This document shows, in pieces, positions 1 to 7,258 of a stretch of DNA of 41,983 nucleotides. The notes beneath the pieces were generated by a model that saw only the letters and a list, made by a program, of their open reading frames with translations, was not told the DNA's origin and did not search any database. The position numbers and the translations under genes were made by a program. Source of the stretch: Pseudomonas taeanensis MS-3 (GTDB lineage Bacteria; Pseudomonadota; Gammaproteobacteria; Pseudomonadales; Pseudomonadaceae). Numbering within the stretch: the stretch's first letter is position 1; each line of letters opens with the position of its first letter. The stretch lies in contig NZ_AWSQ01000001.1 in NCBI RefSeq assembly GCF_000498575.2, positions 1,695,165 to 1,737,147 of the forward strand. Direction: 5' to 3'.

Positions 1-1
1 C

Positions 2-463
2 ACCGAGGTCGGCTTCCACGGCCACCACAACATGGGCATGGCCATCGCCAACTCCCTGGCCGCGATCGAGGCCGGCGCCGCGCGCATCGACGGCTCGGTC
101 GCCGGCCTCGGCGCCGGTGCCGGCAACACGCCGCTGGAGGTGTTCGTCGCGGTGTGCAAACGCATGGGCGTGGAGACCGGCATCGACCTGTACCAGATCA
201 TGGACGTCGCCGAGGACCTGGTGGTGCCGATGATGGATCAGCCGATCCGCGTCGACCGCGACGCCCTGACCCTGGGTTATGCCGGGGTGTACAGCTCGTT
301 TCTGCTGTTCGCCCAACGCGCCGAGAAGAAGTATGGCGTCTCGGCCCGCGACATCCTGGTCGAACTGGGCCGGCGCGGCACCGTCGGCGGCCAGGAAGAC
401 ATGATCGAAGACCTGGCCCTGGACATGTCCCGGGCCCGTCAGCAGCAGAAGGTGAGCGCATGA
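2..463 (+). CDS. dmpG: 4-hydroxy-2-oxovalerate aldolase, C-terminal part (5' end outside window)
   Basis: This open frame runs in from the window edge and gives about 153 residues, the C-terminal part of a DmpG/MhpE/XylK-type aldolase of roughly 340 residues. The family splits 4-hydroxy-2-oxovalerate into pyruvate and acetaldehyde with a divalent metal, and channels the aldehyde to a partner acylating dehydrogenase. The HGHHN stretch at the start is the metal-binding motif typical of the family. The following [15 protein letters not shown] and [10 protein letters not shown] blocks are also characteristic. Its stop overlaps the start of the next gene (ATGA), so the two are translationally coupled in a lower meta-cleavage operon. 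The partner dehydrogenase (DmpF type) would be expected just upstream, outside the window. Confidence 0.93.
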   Translation, partial: TEVGFHGHHNMGMAIANSLAAIEAGAARIDGSVAGLGAGAGNTPLEVFVAVCKRMGVETGIDLYQIMDVAEDLVVPMMDQPIRVDRDALTLGYAGVYSSFLLFAQRAEKKYGVSARDILVELGRRGTVGGQEDMIEDLALDMSRARQQQKVSA

Positions 464-1254
464 ACCGTACCCTGACCCGCGAACAGGTGCTGGCCCTGGC
501 CGAGCACATCGAAAACGCCGAGCTGAATGTCCACGACATCGGCAAGGTGACCAACGACTTCCCCGAGATGACTTTCGCCGATGCCTACGACGTGCAGTGG
601 GAAATCCGCCGGCGCAAGGAGACCCGCGGCAACAAGATCGTCGGCCTGAAGATGGGCCTGACCTCCTGGGCGAAGATGGCGCAGATGGGCGTGGAAACGC
701 CGATCTACGGCTTCCTCGCCGACTACTTCAGCGTGCCGGACGGCGGCGTGGTGGATTGCTCCCAGCTGATCCACCCGAAGATCGAGGCGGAAATCTCGGT
801 GGTGACCAAGGCGCCACTGCACGGCCCGGGCTGCCACCTCGGCGACGTGATCGCGGCGATCGACTACGTGATCCCCACCGTCGAGGTGATCGACTCGCGC
901 TACGAGAACTTCAAGTTCGACCTGATCAGCGTGGTCGCCGACAACGCCTCCTCGACCCGCTTCATCACCGGTGGGCGCATGGCCAGCCTGGAGGAGGTCG
1001 ACCTGCGCACCCTCGGCGTGGTTATGGAGAAGAACGGCGAAGTGGTGGAACTCGGCGCCGGCGCCGCGGTGCTCGGCCATCCGCTGTCCAGCGTGGCGAT
1101 GCTGGCCAACCTGCTGGCCGAGCGCGGCGAACACATCCCGGCCGGCACCTTCATCATGACCGGCGGCATCACCGCCGCCGTGCCGGTGGCGCCGGGCGAC
1201 AACATCAGCGTGCGCTACCAGGGCCTCGGCTCGGTGACCGCGCGCTTCGTTTAA
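460..1254 (+). CDS. dmpH: 4-oxalocrotonate decarboxylase
   Basis: The 264-residue protein matches the DmpH/XylI/NahK family in length and in sequence throughout, including the [21 protein letters not shown] and [14 protein letters not shown] blocks. It belongs to the fumarylacetoacetate-hydrolase-like fold shared with the vinylpyruvate hydratases. The family converts the keto form of 4-oxalocrotonate to 2-hydroxypenta-2,4-dienoate plus CO2 with a divalent metal, in complex with its hydratase partner. The start is the ATG overlapping the aldolase stop; a longer upstream reading is in the shadow of the aldolase. It is followed after 20 bases by the tautomerase gene, so two consecutive steps of the oxalocrotonate branch lie side by side. 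Confidence 0.93.
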   Translation: MNRTLTREQVLALAEHIENAELNVHDIGKVTNDFPEMTFADAYDVQWEIRRRKETRGNKIVGLKMGLTSWAKMAQMGVETPIYGFLADYFSVPDGGVVDCSQLIHPKIEAEISVVTKAPLHGPGCHLGDVIAAIDYVIPTVEVIDSRYENFKFDLISVVADNASSTRFITGGRMASLEEVDLRTLGVVMEKNGEVVELGAGAAVLGHPLSSVAMLANLLAERGEHIPAGTFIMTGGITAAVPVAPGDNISVRYQGLGSVTARFV

Positions 1255-1274
1255 TCCGAATAAGGGAGCCGGTC

Positions 1275-1475
1275 ATGCCGTTATTGCAGGTATCGATTGT
1301 CGAGGGTCGCTCGCCCGAACTGAAAGAGCAGTTGATTCGAGACTTGACGACGACAGTCGTCGAGACGCTAGCGGTGAAGCCCGAGTCGGTTCGGGTGCTG
1401 ATCCAGGAACTGCCCAAGACCCACTGGGGGACTGCCGGGCAATCAATGGCAAAACGCGATAAGGATAAAAAATGA
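1275..1475 (+). CDS. dmpI: 4-oxalocrotonate tautomerase
   Basis: This is a small 66-residue protein of the 4-OT superfamily, which isomerises 2-hydroxymuconate (enol) to the 2-oxo form before decarboxylation. After removal of Met the N-terminus is Pro1, the catalytic base. Arg11 (in VEGRS) and Arg39 (in SVRVLI) are in their canonical places. The residue aligned with the usual Phe50 is Trp (KTHWG), which is unusual. A clear Shine-Dalgarno sequence (AAGGGA) precedes the ATG. The end overlaps the start of the hydrolase gene by four bases (ATGA). The C-terminal tail is lysine-rich and slightly longer than in the 62-63-residue classical enzymes. Confidence 0.9.
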   Translation: MPLLQVSIVEGRSPELKEQLIRDLTTTVVETLAVKPESVRVLIQELPKTHWGTAGQSMAKRDKDKK

Positions 1476-2302
1476 GCGTGGAGAATCCCGAGATCGGCCT
1501 GCGCATTAACGCGGGTGGTATCGACACCAACTACCACGATGCTGGCCAGGGCAGGGCCACGCCGGTGCTGCTGCTGCACGGCTCCGGTCCCGGCGTCACC
1601 GCCTGGGCCAACTGGCGCCTGAACATTCCGCTGCTGGCCGAGGGCCGTCGCGTGGTGGCGCCGGACATGGTCGGTTTTGGTTATACCGAGCGCCCGGACG
1701 GCATCCAGTACAACCTGGAGACCTGGGTTAAGCACGCCATCGATTTCCTCGACGCTCTCGGCATCGAGCAGGCCGACGTGGTCGGCAACTCCTACGGTGG
1801 CGCGCTGGCGCTGGCCATGGCGATTCGTCATCCGCAGCGCGTTCGACGTTTGGTGCTGATGGGCGCGGCTGGCGTCGACTTCGAGCTGACCCCGGGGCTG
1901 GACGACGTTTGGGGTTACACCCCATCGGTCGCGGGCATGCGCCAGTTGATGGACAGCTTCGCCTACAACAAGGCGCTGGTCAGCGACGAACTGGCCGAGT
2001 TGCGCTATCGCGCCAGCATCCGCCCTGGCTACCAGGAGGCGTTCGCGCAAATGTTCCCCGCGCCGCGCCAGCGTTGGGTCGACGCCCTCTCCAGCACCGA
2101 GGCGGACATCCGCGCGCTGGACAAGGAAACGCTGATCATCCATGGCCGCGAAGACCGCATCGTTCCGCCTGTGACCTCGAAGAAGCTGTTCGAACTGATC
2201 GAACGTGCGCAGTTGCATATGTTCGGTTGCTGCGGGCACTGGACGCAAATTGAGCATGCGGCACGCTTCAACAGGTTGGTGACGGATTTTCTCGACGAAT
2301 AG
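1472..2302 (+). CDS. dmpD: meta-cleavage product hydrolase (2-hydroxymuconic semialdehyde hydrolase type)
   Basis: The 276-residue alpha/beta-hydrolase closely resembles DmpD/XylF. It has the HGSGPGVTAWANW oxyanion region, the nucleophile elbow GNSYGG (Ser), the acid in HGREDRIVPP (Asp) and the catalytic His in CGHWTQIEHA. These enzymes cleave the C-C bond of 2-hydroxy-6-oxo-dienoates, giving 2-hydroxypenta-2,4-dienoate and an acid (formate, acetate or a larger acid depending on substrate). The start codon overlaps the tautomerase stop. Having both this hydrolytic enzyme and the oxalocrotonate branch mirrors the dmp/xyl plasmid pathways. The exact ring-fission product cannot be read from sequence. 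Confidence 0.9.
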   Translation: MSVENPEIGLRINAGGIDTNYHDAGQGRATPVLLLHGSGPGVTAWANWRLNIPLLAEGRRVVAPDMVGFGYTERPDGIQYNLETWVKHAIDFLDALGIEQADVVGNSYGGALALAMAIRHPQRVRRLVLMGAAGVDFELTPGLDDVWGYTPSVAGMRQLMDSFAYNKALVSDELAELRYRASIRPGYQEAFAQMFPAPRQRWVDALSSTEADIRALDKETLIIHGREDRIVPPVTSKKLFELIERAQLHMFGCCGHWTQIEHAARFNRLVTDFLDE

Positions 2303-2376
2303 TTCTAAGCGGCACAACCGCTGGAGCCAACGCCGCATTGACGGCGGCTAAGACAGTAAATGATGAGGCCATAACA

Positions 2377-3678
2377 ATGACAACGTTGATTGCATCCAGT
2401 CGTGACTATGGTGCGCTGGTCAAAGAGGACCGCGTCCATAGCTCGATCTTCACCGATGAGCAGATTTTCCAAGACGAGATAGAGCGCATCTTCCACCGCA
2501 CTTGGCTGTTCGCCCTGCATGAAAGTGAAATACCTAAGTTCGGTGATTTCAAACGCATCCAACTGGGACGTTTCCCGATCATTGTCACCCGTGACGAGAA
2601 TGGTGAGATCCAATTGCTGATCAACCGCTGTCGCCACCGAGGCGCCCAGGTCTGCGAGGCGCAGCGCGGCAATGCCAAGCGCTTCCAGTGCTGGTATCAC
2701 GGGTGGACCTATGACTCCAAGGGCGATCTGGTCGGGGTCACCGGCCCAGAAGGCTACGACAAGAACTTCGAGGCTGAACAGCATGCCCTGGCCAAGGTTC
2801 CGCGCGTCGGCAGCTATCGCGGCTTCGTCTTTGCCAGTCTGGCCGAGGAGGGCATGAGCTTCGACGAGTACCTGGGGCCGACCAAGAAATTCTTCGACAT
2901 GATGGTTGATTCCTCGCCAATTGGCGAAGTAGAGGTCAGGCCGGGTGTGGTCAACAAAACCATGTACCGCGGCAACTGGAAGCAGATTGGCATGGATGGC
3001 TACCACCCACACTACGTGCACATGTCGGTGTTCAAGATCTTCAGCAAGCGGGAAAGCACCACGGGCTCCGCAGTCGGTGCGCTGCATCTGGAAGATCCGT
3101 TTGCCGACACCTCGCTGAGCCGGACACGTGGCTTTCCTAATGGCCACGCTTGCCTCGACTTCCGCGAGCAGCGGCGCCCTCACGCGGCGACGGCGATCGA
3201 AGAGCTCGAACGCAGCGAGGAGGGCCGCCAGTACGTGGCGGATATGGTTGCCGCCCATGGTCGGGAACGTGCCGAAGAGCTGGTCGCCTGGCACGGCGAC
3301 CCGCATCTTGGGCTGTTCCCCAACCTTCAACTGATCCACGGCCACGTGCGTGTGGTGATCCCGATCAGTCCAGGTGAGACCGAGGTGCTGATGTATCCGG
3401 TGTTCCTAAAGGGGGTGGAGCCTGGCATTAACGCGAAACGCCTGCGTGCCCATGAGGCCTTCTATGGTCCGGCTGCGGCCGGCTCACCGGACGATGCCGA
3501 GATATTCGAGCGCACTCAACGCGGATTGCTCGCCGATGCCGAACCTTGGGTATTGCTGTCTCGCGGAATTGAGCGCGAGCAAGTTGACGAGGACGGCAGC
3601 GTGACGGCCTGTATCAGCGACGAAGTTACCCAGCGGGCGCAAATGCAGGAATGGAAGCGCCTGATGACCGCCCGCTGA
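2377..3678 (+). CDS. Rieske non-heme iron aromatic-ring dioxygenase, alpha (catalytic) subunit
   Basis: The 433-residue protein carries the Rieske motif with Cys85, His87, Cys105 and His108 (CRHRGA...CWYHGW). The mononuclear iron site has Asp207, His210 and His215 (MDGYHPHYVH). The benzoate/p-cumate/toluate-type oxygenase group is the nearest I recognise. These enzymes use O2 and two electrons to make a cis-dihydrodiol. The ATG at 2377 was chosen because it has an upstream GAGG; a TTG 39 bases earlier is less likely. The spacing from the conserved NWK to DGYH is about three residues shorter than in benzoate dioxygenase. A beta subunit, ferredoxin and reductase elsewhere in the cluster complete a three-component system. 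The substrate is inferred to be an aromatic carboxylate from the pathway context only. Confidence 0.92.
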   Translation: MTTLIASSRDYGALVKEDRVHSSIFTDEQIFQDEIERIFHRTWLFALHESEIPKFGDFKRIQLGRFPIIVTRDENGEIQLLINRCRHRGAQVCEAQRGNAKRFQCWYHGWTYDSKGDLVGVTGPEGYDKNFEAEQHALAKVPRVGSYRGFVFASLAEEGMSFDEYLGPTKKFFDMMVDSSPIGEVEVRPGVVNKTMYRGNWKQIGMDGYHPHYVHMSVFKIFSKRESTTGSAVGALHLEDPFADTSLSRTRGFPNGHACLDFREQRRPHAATAIEELERSEEGRQYVADMVAAHGRERAEELVAWHGDPHLGLFPNLQLIHGHVRVVIPISPGETEVLMYPVFLKGVEPGINAKRLRAHEAFYGPAAAGSPDDAEIFERTQRGLLADAEPWVLLSRGIEREQVDEDGSVTACISDEVTQRAQMQEWKRLMTAR

Positions 3679-3710
3679 GTAGCGGTTACATCCGAAGCGG
3701 AGAAAAATTG

Positions 3711-4241
3711 ATGGCGAAGCAAATTGTAAACGCAACCCCGGAGGCCCTGGGTGCCGGCATTCTGGACATCGAAACGCAACTGCGTTTGGAGCGCTTTCTG
3801 GCCTACGAGGCTGCGTTGATGGACGAGCACGAATACGACCGTTGGATGGCCCTGTGGTCTGGTGACGACATCACCTACTGGGTGCCATGCAATGACGACG
3901 ACCAGGACCCAAGTACCGGCATTGCGATCATCTACGACGATCGCTCGAACCTGAACGAACGGATGATGCGTTTGAAAGACAAGACTGCCCACGCCTATCG
4001 GCCGCGGGCCAGGCTGGTTCGCACCATCTCCGGGGTGGTGCCGCTCAAGGCCGAGGGCGACGAACTGGAAGTCGCTTCCAGCTTCGTGCTCGGTGAGATC
4101 CGAGTCGGCGTGCAGAATATCTGGTTTGGCAAATGTATGTATCGGCTGCAGGACACTCCGGAAGGGTTTCGCATCCGCAGCAAGAAAGTGATGCTGCTGA
4201 ACAACGATGAGGCAATGCCGAACCTGACCTTCCTGGTCTGA
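3711..4241 (+). CDS. aromatic-ring dioxygenase, beta (small) subunit
   Basis: The 176-residue protein has the NTF2/SnoaL-like fold of ring-hydroxylating dioxygenase beta subunits. Recognisable blocks are FLAYEAALMDEHEYDRWMAL near the N-terminus, and YWVPCNDDD, IYDDRSNLNERM and the RPRARLVRTISG region in the middle. Beta subunits have no cofactor and stabilise the alpha3beta3 hexamer. The ATG at 3711 is preceded by CGGAGAAAA, which fits a ribosome site; the longer open frame reaching back into the alpha gene is not needed. It follows the alpha gene by 32 bases and closes the first part of the catabolic operon. Confidence 0.9.
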   Translation: MAKQIVNATPEALGAGILDIETQLRLERFLAYEAALMDEHEYDRWMALWSGDDITYWVPCNDDDQDPSTGIAIIYDDRSNLNERMMRLKDKTAHAYRPRARLVRTISGVVPLKAEGDELEVASSFVLGEIRVGVQNIWFGKCMYRLQDTPEGFRIRSKKVMLLNNDEAMPNLTFLV

Positions 4242-4254
4242 CTAAACGGATTGG

Positions 4255-4276
4255 CGCGGCGGCTGGAACCGCCGCG
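4255..4276 (+). other. GC-rich stem-loop after the dioxygenase beta gene
   Basis: Perfect 8-bp stem CGCGGCGG / CCGCCGCG with a 6-nt loop (CTGGAA), 14 bases after the stop codon. No T-run follows, so it is not a standard intrinsic terminator; it could be an attenuator or an mRNA-stability hairpin. The rest of the 240-base gap up to the TRAP gene shows no gene. Confidence 0.6.
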
Positions 4277-4483
4277 TCAGTAGATCGTCAGCCATGTTGT
4301 GGGCGCGATCGGTTGGAGAAACCCTGGGGAACTTGGGTTTTTCCGCGGCAAACGGAGTTGCTGTGTGCCGAGCCAGGATGTAGTGGGCCCGGTGTTACTG
4401 AATGGGTAAGGGAAAACCTGTTCAGGGGATTTGCAAGAAACACGACGATTTTAAAGATAAATACAAGAAATGGAGAATGAGTC

Positions 4484-5533
4484 ATGTTGAACGCCTTGGT
4501 GCGGCTTGGCCGCAAGTGCAATCGCGGGATCCTGGGAACTGTTGCGTTGGTCTTATCGGTCAGTGCCGGTATGGCCTTGGCGGCAACGCCTCAGGTCAAG
4601 GAAGGCCCAGTCAATGTAACCATCGCGGGTTATTCCTCGGGGGGCCAGGTGTCCGTGTTCGGTGAAGGGGTAATTGATGCGGTGCGCCGCAACTATCCCA
4701 ACTCCAGCATCATCTATGAGCCGGGAAATCCTGCCGGCGCCCTCGAATACCTGCGTACCGGGCGCCGTCCTTTTGCCCTCGAGAGCATTATCGAACCACG
4801 TATGGCCTATAAAGGTCTGGCCCCATTTCGCAGCGCCTATCCGGAGGGCAGCATCACCGGAGTGCTGAACGGCGCGCCGGATGTCTTTGCGCTCAAGGTT
4901 TACGCTCGCAAGGCGTTCCTTGATCAGCACGGCATCACCAGTTTCGATGATTTGATCAAGAACGAAATCCCAATGCGTGTATCGGTGAACCAGCCGGGCA
5001 ATCTTTGGGCTCGAGAGCATGTCCGCGCGCTGTTGTCTTACTACGGCAAGACCATGAAAGACATTGAGGGCTGGGGTAGCAGCCTGGTACCGCAACCTAC
5101 CGGCGCTTCCAATGACCTCATGCGCGATGGTCGTCTTGACGTGATCATCACCGGCGGCGCGACTCCTGCGGGCGCTATCGTCGAATTGGGCAGCGTGCAG
5201 GAGATTGCCTTCGTTCCGCTTTCCAAGGAGCTGGCCGAACATGTGGCCAAGGAACTGGGCGTGAAGGTCGGCGTTATCCCCGCCAATTCATATAGCTTCC
5301 AGAAGGAAGACCTCTACGTGCCCTTCACCAGCTTCATCATAGTGGCAGGCCCGGAAGCAACATTCGACGATGCCTACAAACTGGCGAAGGCCGTGTACGA
5401 GCAAATTGAGCGTTACCGCTCCCTGCACCCGGCGTTGTCCCTGGCCAGCCGCGAGCGATTGCCAGATATGGGCAGCCTGAAGCTGCATCCTGGCGCCGAA
5501 GCCTTCTACCGCGAGGTCGGTTTGATCGAGTGA
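4484..5533 (+). CDS. TAXI-family TRAP transporter solute-binding protein
   Basis: The 349-residue exported protein has an N-terminal signal peptide (basic start, hydrophobic core, probable cleavage near ALA-ATP at about residue 33). The body fits the TAXI branch of TRAP binding proteins: an opening VTIAGYSSGGQ strand, EPGNPAGALEYLRTG, the RVSVNQPGNLW block and a FTSFIIVAG strand near the end. These periplasmic proteins bind an organic acid and hand it to a TRAP membrane unit. The fused permease of the same class is encoded two genes downstream, so the pair probably imports the aromatic acid or an early intermediate. The ATG has a GGAGAATGAG ribosome site. The ligand is not known. Confidence 0.85.
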   Translation: MLNALVRLGRKCNRGILGTVALVLSVSAGMALAATPQVKEGPVNVTIAGYSSGGQVSVFGEGVIDAVRRNYPNSSIIYEPGNPAGALEYLRTGRRPFALESIIEPRMAYKGLAPFRSAYPEGSITGVLNGAPDVFALKVYARKAFLDQHGITSFDDLIKNEIPMRVSVNQPGNLWAREHVRALLSYYGKTMKDIEGWGSSLVPQPTGASNDLMRDGRLDVIITGGATPAGAIVELGSVQEIAFVPLSKELAEHVAKELGVKVGVIPANSYSFQKEDLYVPFTSFIIVAGPEATFDDAYKLAKAVYEQIERYRSLHPALSLASRERLPDMGSLKLHPGAEAFYREVGLIE

Positions 5534-5573
5534 TACGACGTTGAGTCGCTGAGCCCCGTGCTCCACGCACAGC

Positions 5574-5603
5574 GAGCTGTGGTGAGCTGTGGTGAGCTGT
5601 GGT
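5574..5603 (+). repeat. three tandem 10-bp repeats
   Basis: Three exact head-to-tail copies of GAGCTGTGGT follow the binding-protein gene. The first copy also forms a 6-bp stem with the preceding CACAGC (5568-5573 with 5576-5581). A second short hairpin (GCCTC/GAGGC, 5608-5622) follows. No T-run is present. The AT-rich stretch 5720-5770 before the porin gene may hold a promoter, but no clear boxes were seen. Confidence 0.8.
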
Positions 5604-5779
5604 GAGCGCCTCAGAGCGAGGCTCAGCCGCCTCGATGCACCGGCGCATCTATGAAGCTGTAAAGCACTAGACCCTGCGAGATACCTGCGCTCTGTTATGC
5701 ACAGAGGGGACAGGTATTGATCTCTGTTAGTTGAATTCTAAGAAGCTTTCTTAAAAATAAAGATAAAAAAGGACATATG

Positions 5780-7153
5780 ATGAAAAAGTTCGTAGTTGAT
5801 AAAAACTGTAGATCCTCCGGCGCTTTCCAACTGACGGCGATTACCTTGGGCGGCTTGCTGCTAACTGCGAGCATTCAAGTGGCGCAGGCTAGCGAACAGG
5901 ATCTTGCCGAGCGTGTCCGAGTGCTTGAGCAGGCTTTGGACGCCGTCAAAGCGGAGGCTGAGGCTGCAAAGGCAAGCAAGAGCGCAAGCGCAGGCAACAT
6001 CGTTGCAGTCCAGGAGCGTGGTGGCCGTATGCAACTCGCCACGGCGGACGGCAACTTCACCTTCCGCATTGGCGGCCGCCTGTTGATGGATACCGCCTGG
6101 TACGACACCGATGTGGCCCCGATGGGAAGCGGCACCAAGTTCCGCCAGGCCCGATTGGAAGCCAGCGGAACCATGTATAAAGACTGGTCGTACGTGTTCC
6201 AGTACGACTTTACCGGCAGTGGCGAGAGCGGTATCAAGGATGCTTACCTGGGCTACCACGGTTTCAAACCTGCCGGTAACCAACTCAGCCTGTCTTTGGG
6301 CAACCAGTTTCAGCCATTCGGTTTTCAGGGTCAGCAGAGCCCGAAGTACACCCTGTTTATGGAGCAGCCCACCTCAAGTCTATTGCTTGGTGCGGGTGAG
6401 CGGCGCCTGGGCGGCCGAAGCGACCTGATCGGCTCAAACTGGCGCTGGAGCTTCGGCGCGGCCCAAGCACCCCTAGGCAGCCGGGCCAGTGAGGCCAACC
6501 GCAACGATCCGGTCGATCTGGCCACCCAGTTCACCTTCAACCCGATTCAGGAAAAGGGTCACGTGTTGAACCTCGGTGCTTCGTTGCGCCACCAGTCCTC
6601 CAACGGTTCCGACGCACACCGTCAGCGGACGCGTCCGCAGACCCATATCAGCTCGTTCCGACCGGTGGATACCGCCGGTTTCATCTCCGACGGCTTCACA
6701 GCAGCCGGCGTGCAGGCGGTTTACCAGCGCGGCCCGTTCGAACTGGAAACGGAATACTTACATCAGAGCTACGACAGTATCCAGGGCGGTATCGCTGATG
6801 GCGAGAGGCCGGAGTTCACCGGCGGCTACGTGCAGGCCGGCTACTTCCTTACCGGCGAGTCGCGTGCCTATAACCCGGGCATGGATGTCTTCGGTCCGCC
6901 GACTCCCGCACGTAGCCTGAGCCAGGGCGGCCCCGGTGCCTGGCAGCTGGCGGCTGGCTACAGCACCCTAGACCTGAGCGACGGCAGTATCGACGGTGGC
7001 AAGATCGACATGCTGATGATGGGCGTTAACTGGTATCCCGAGCAGCGACTGCGTTTCAGCCTGGAGTACGGCAATGTGCTCAAGGTTGATGGCGGACCGA
7101 ATAACGGTGACGAGCCAAGCTTCGTGCAGGCTCGTGCACAAATCGAGTGGTAA
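5780..7153 (+). CDS. OprP/OprO-like outer-membrane porin
   Basis: The protein of about 457 residues has a signal peptide ending near QASEQ. A short heptad-rich coiled coil follows (roughly residues 39-66, DLAERVRVLEQALDAVKAEAE). The rest is a beta-strand-rich barrel starting with FTFRIGGRLLMDTAWY and ending in the aromatic-containing RAQIEW, a normal outer-membrane-protein C-terminus. This layout matches the phosphate-selective porin O/P family, many members of which carry anionic organic substrates. It sits between the two TRAP genes, so it probably lets the same anion cross the outer membrane. ATG 5780 is spaced better from AAGGA than ATG 5777. Confidence 0.85.
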   Translation: MKKFVVDKNCRSSGAFQLTAITLGGLLLTASIQVAQASEQDLAERVRVLEQALDAVKAEAEAAKASKSASAGNIVAVQERGGRMQLATADGNFTFRIGGRLLMDTAWYDTDVAPMGSGTKFRQARLEASGTMYKDWSYVFQYDFTGSGESGIKDAYLGYHGFKPAGNQLSLSLGNQFQPFGFQGQQSPKYTLFMEQPTSSLLLGAGERRLGGRSDLIGSNWRWSFGAAQAPLGSRASEANRNDPVDLATQFTFNPIQEKGHVLNLGASLRHQSSNGSDAHRQRTRPQTHISSFRPVDTAGFISDGFTAAGVQAVYQRGPFELETEYLHQSYDSIQGGIADGERPEFTGGYVQAGYFLTGESRAYNPGMDVFGPPTPARSLSQGGPGAWQLAAGYSTLDLSDGSIDGGKIDMLMMGVNWYPEQRLRFSLEYGNVLKVDGGPNNGDEPSFVQARAQIEW

Positions 7154-7181
7154 ATCGCTGGTTCCATCAATGCCAGGATGC

Positions 7182-7197
7182 TCCACCACTCGGTGGA
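7182..7197 (+). other. stem-loop between porin and TRAP permease genes
   Basis: 6-bp stem TCCACC/GGTGGA with loop ACTC, no T-run. It may be a partial transcription barrier or RNA-processing site in the 105-base gap. Confidence 0.4.
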
Positions 7198-7258
7198 CCA
7201 TCCGAGATCGCAATCAGCCGCACCGTCAACTGGTTGAACTAGCGAGTAGAGGTACCCA

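Noticed and set aside
439..1134. Long minus-strand open frame opposite the decarboxylase gene
   Set aside because: It is a mirror of high-GC codon use on the plus strand; the plus strand encodes an unmistakable DmpH, and the minus product is low-complexity and family-less.
1205..2338. 377-codon minus-strand open frame opposite the tautomerase and hydrolase genes
   Set aside because: It spans two well-identified plus-strand genes and has no recognisable domain.
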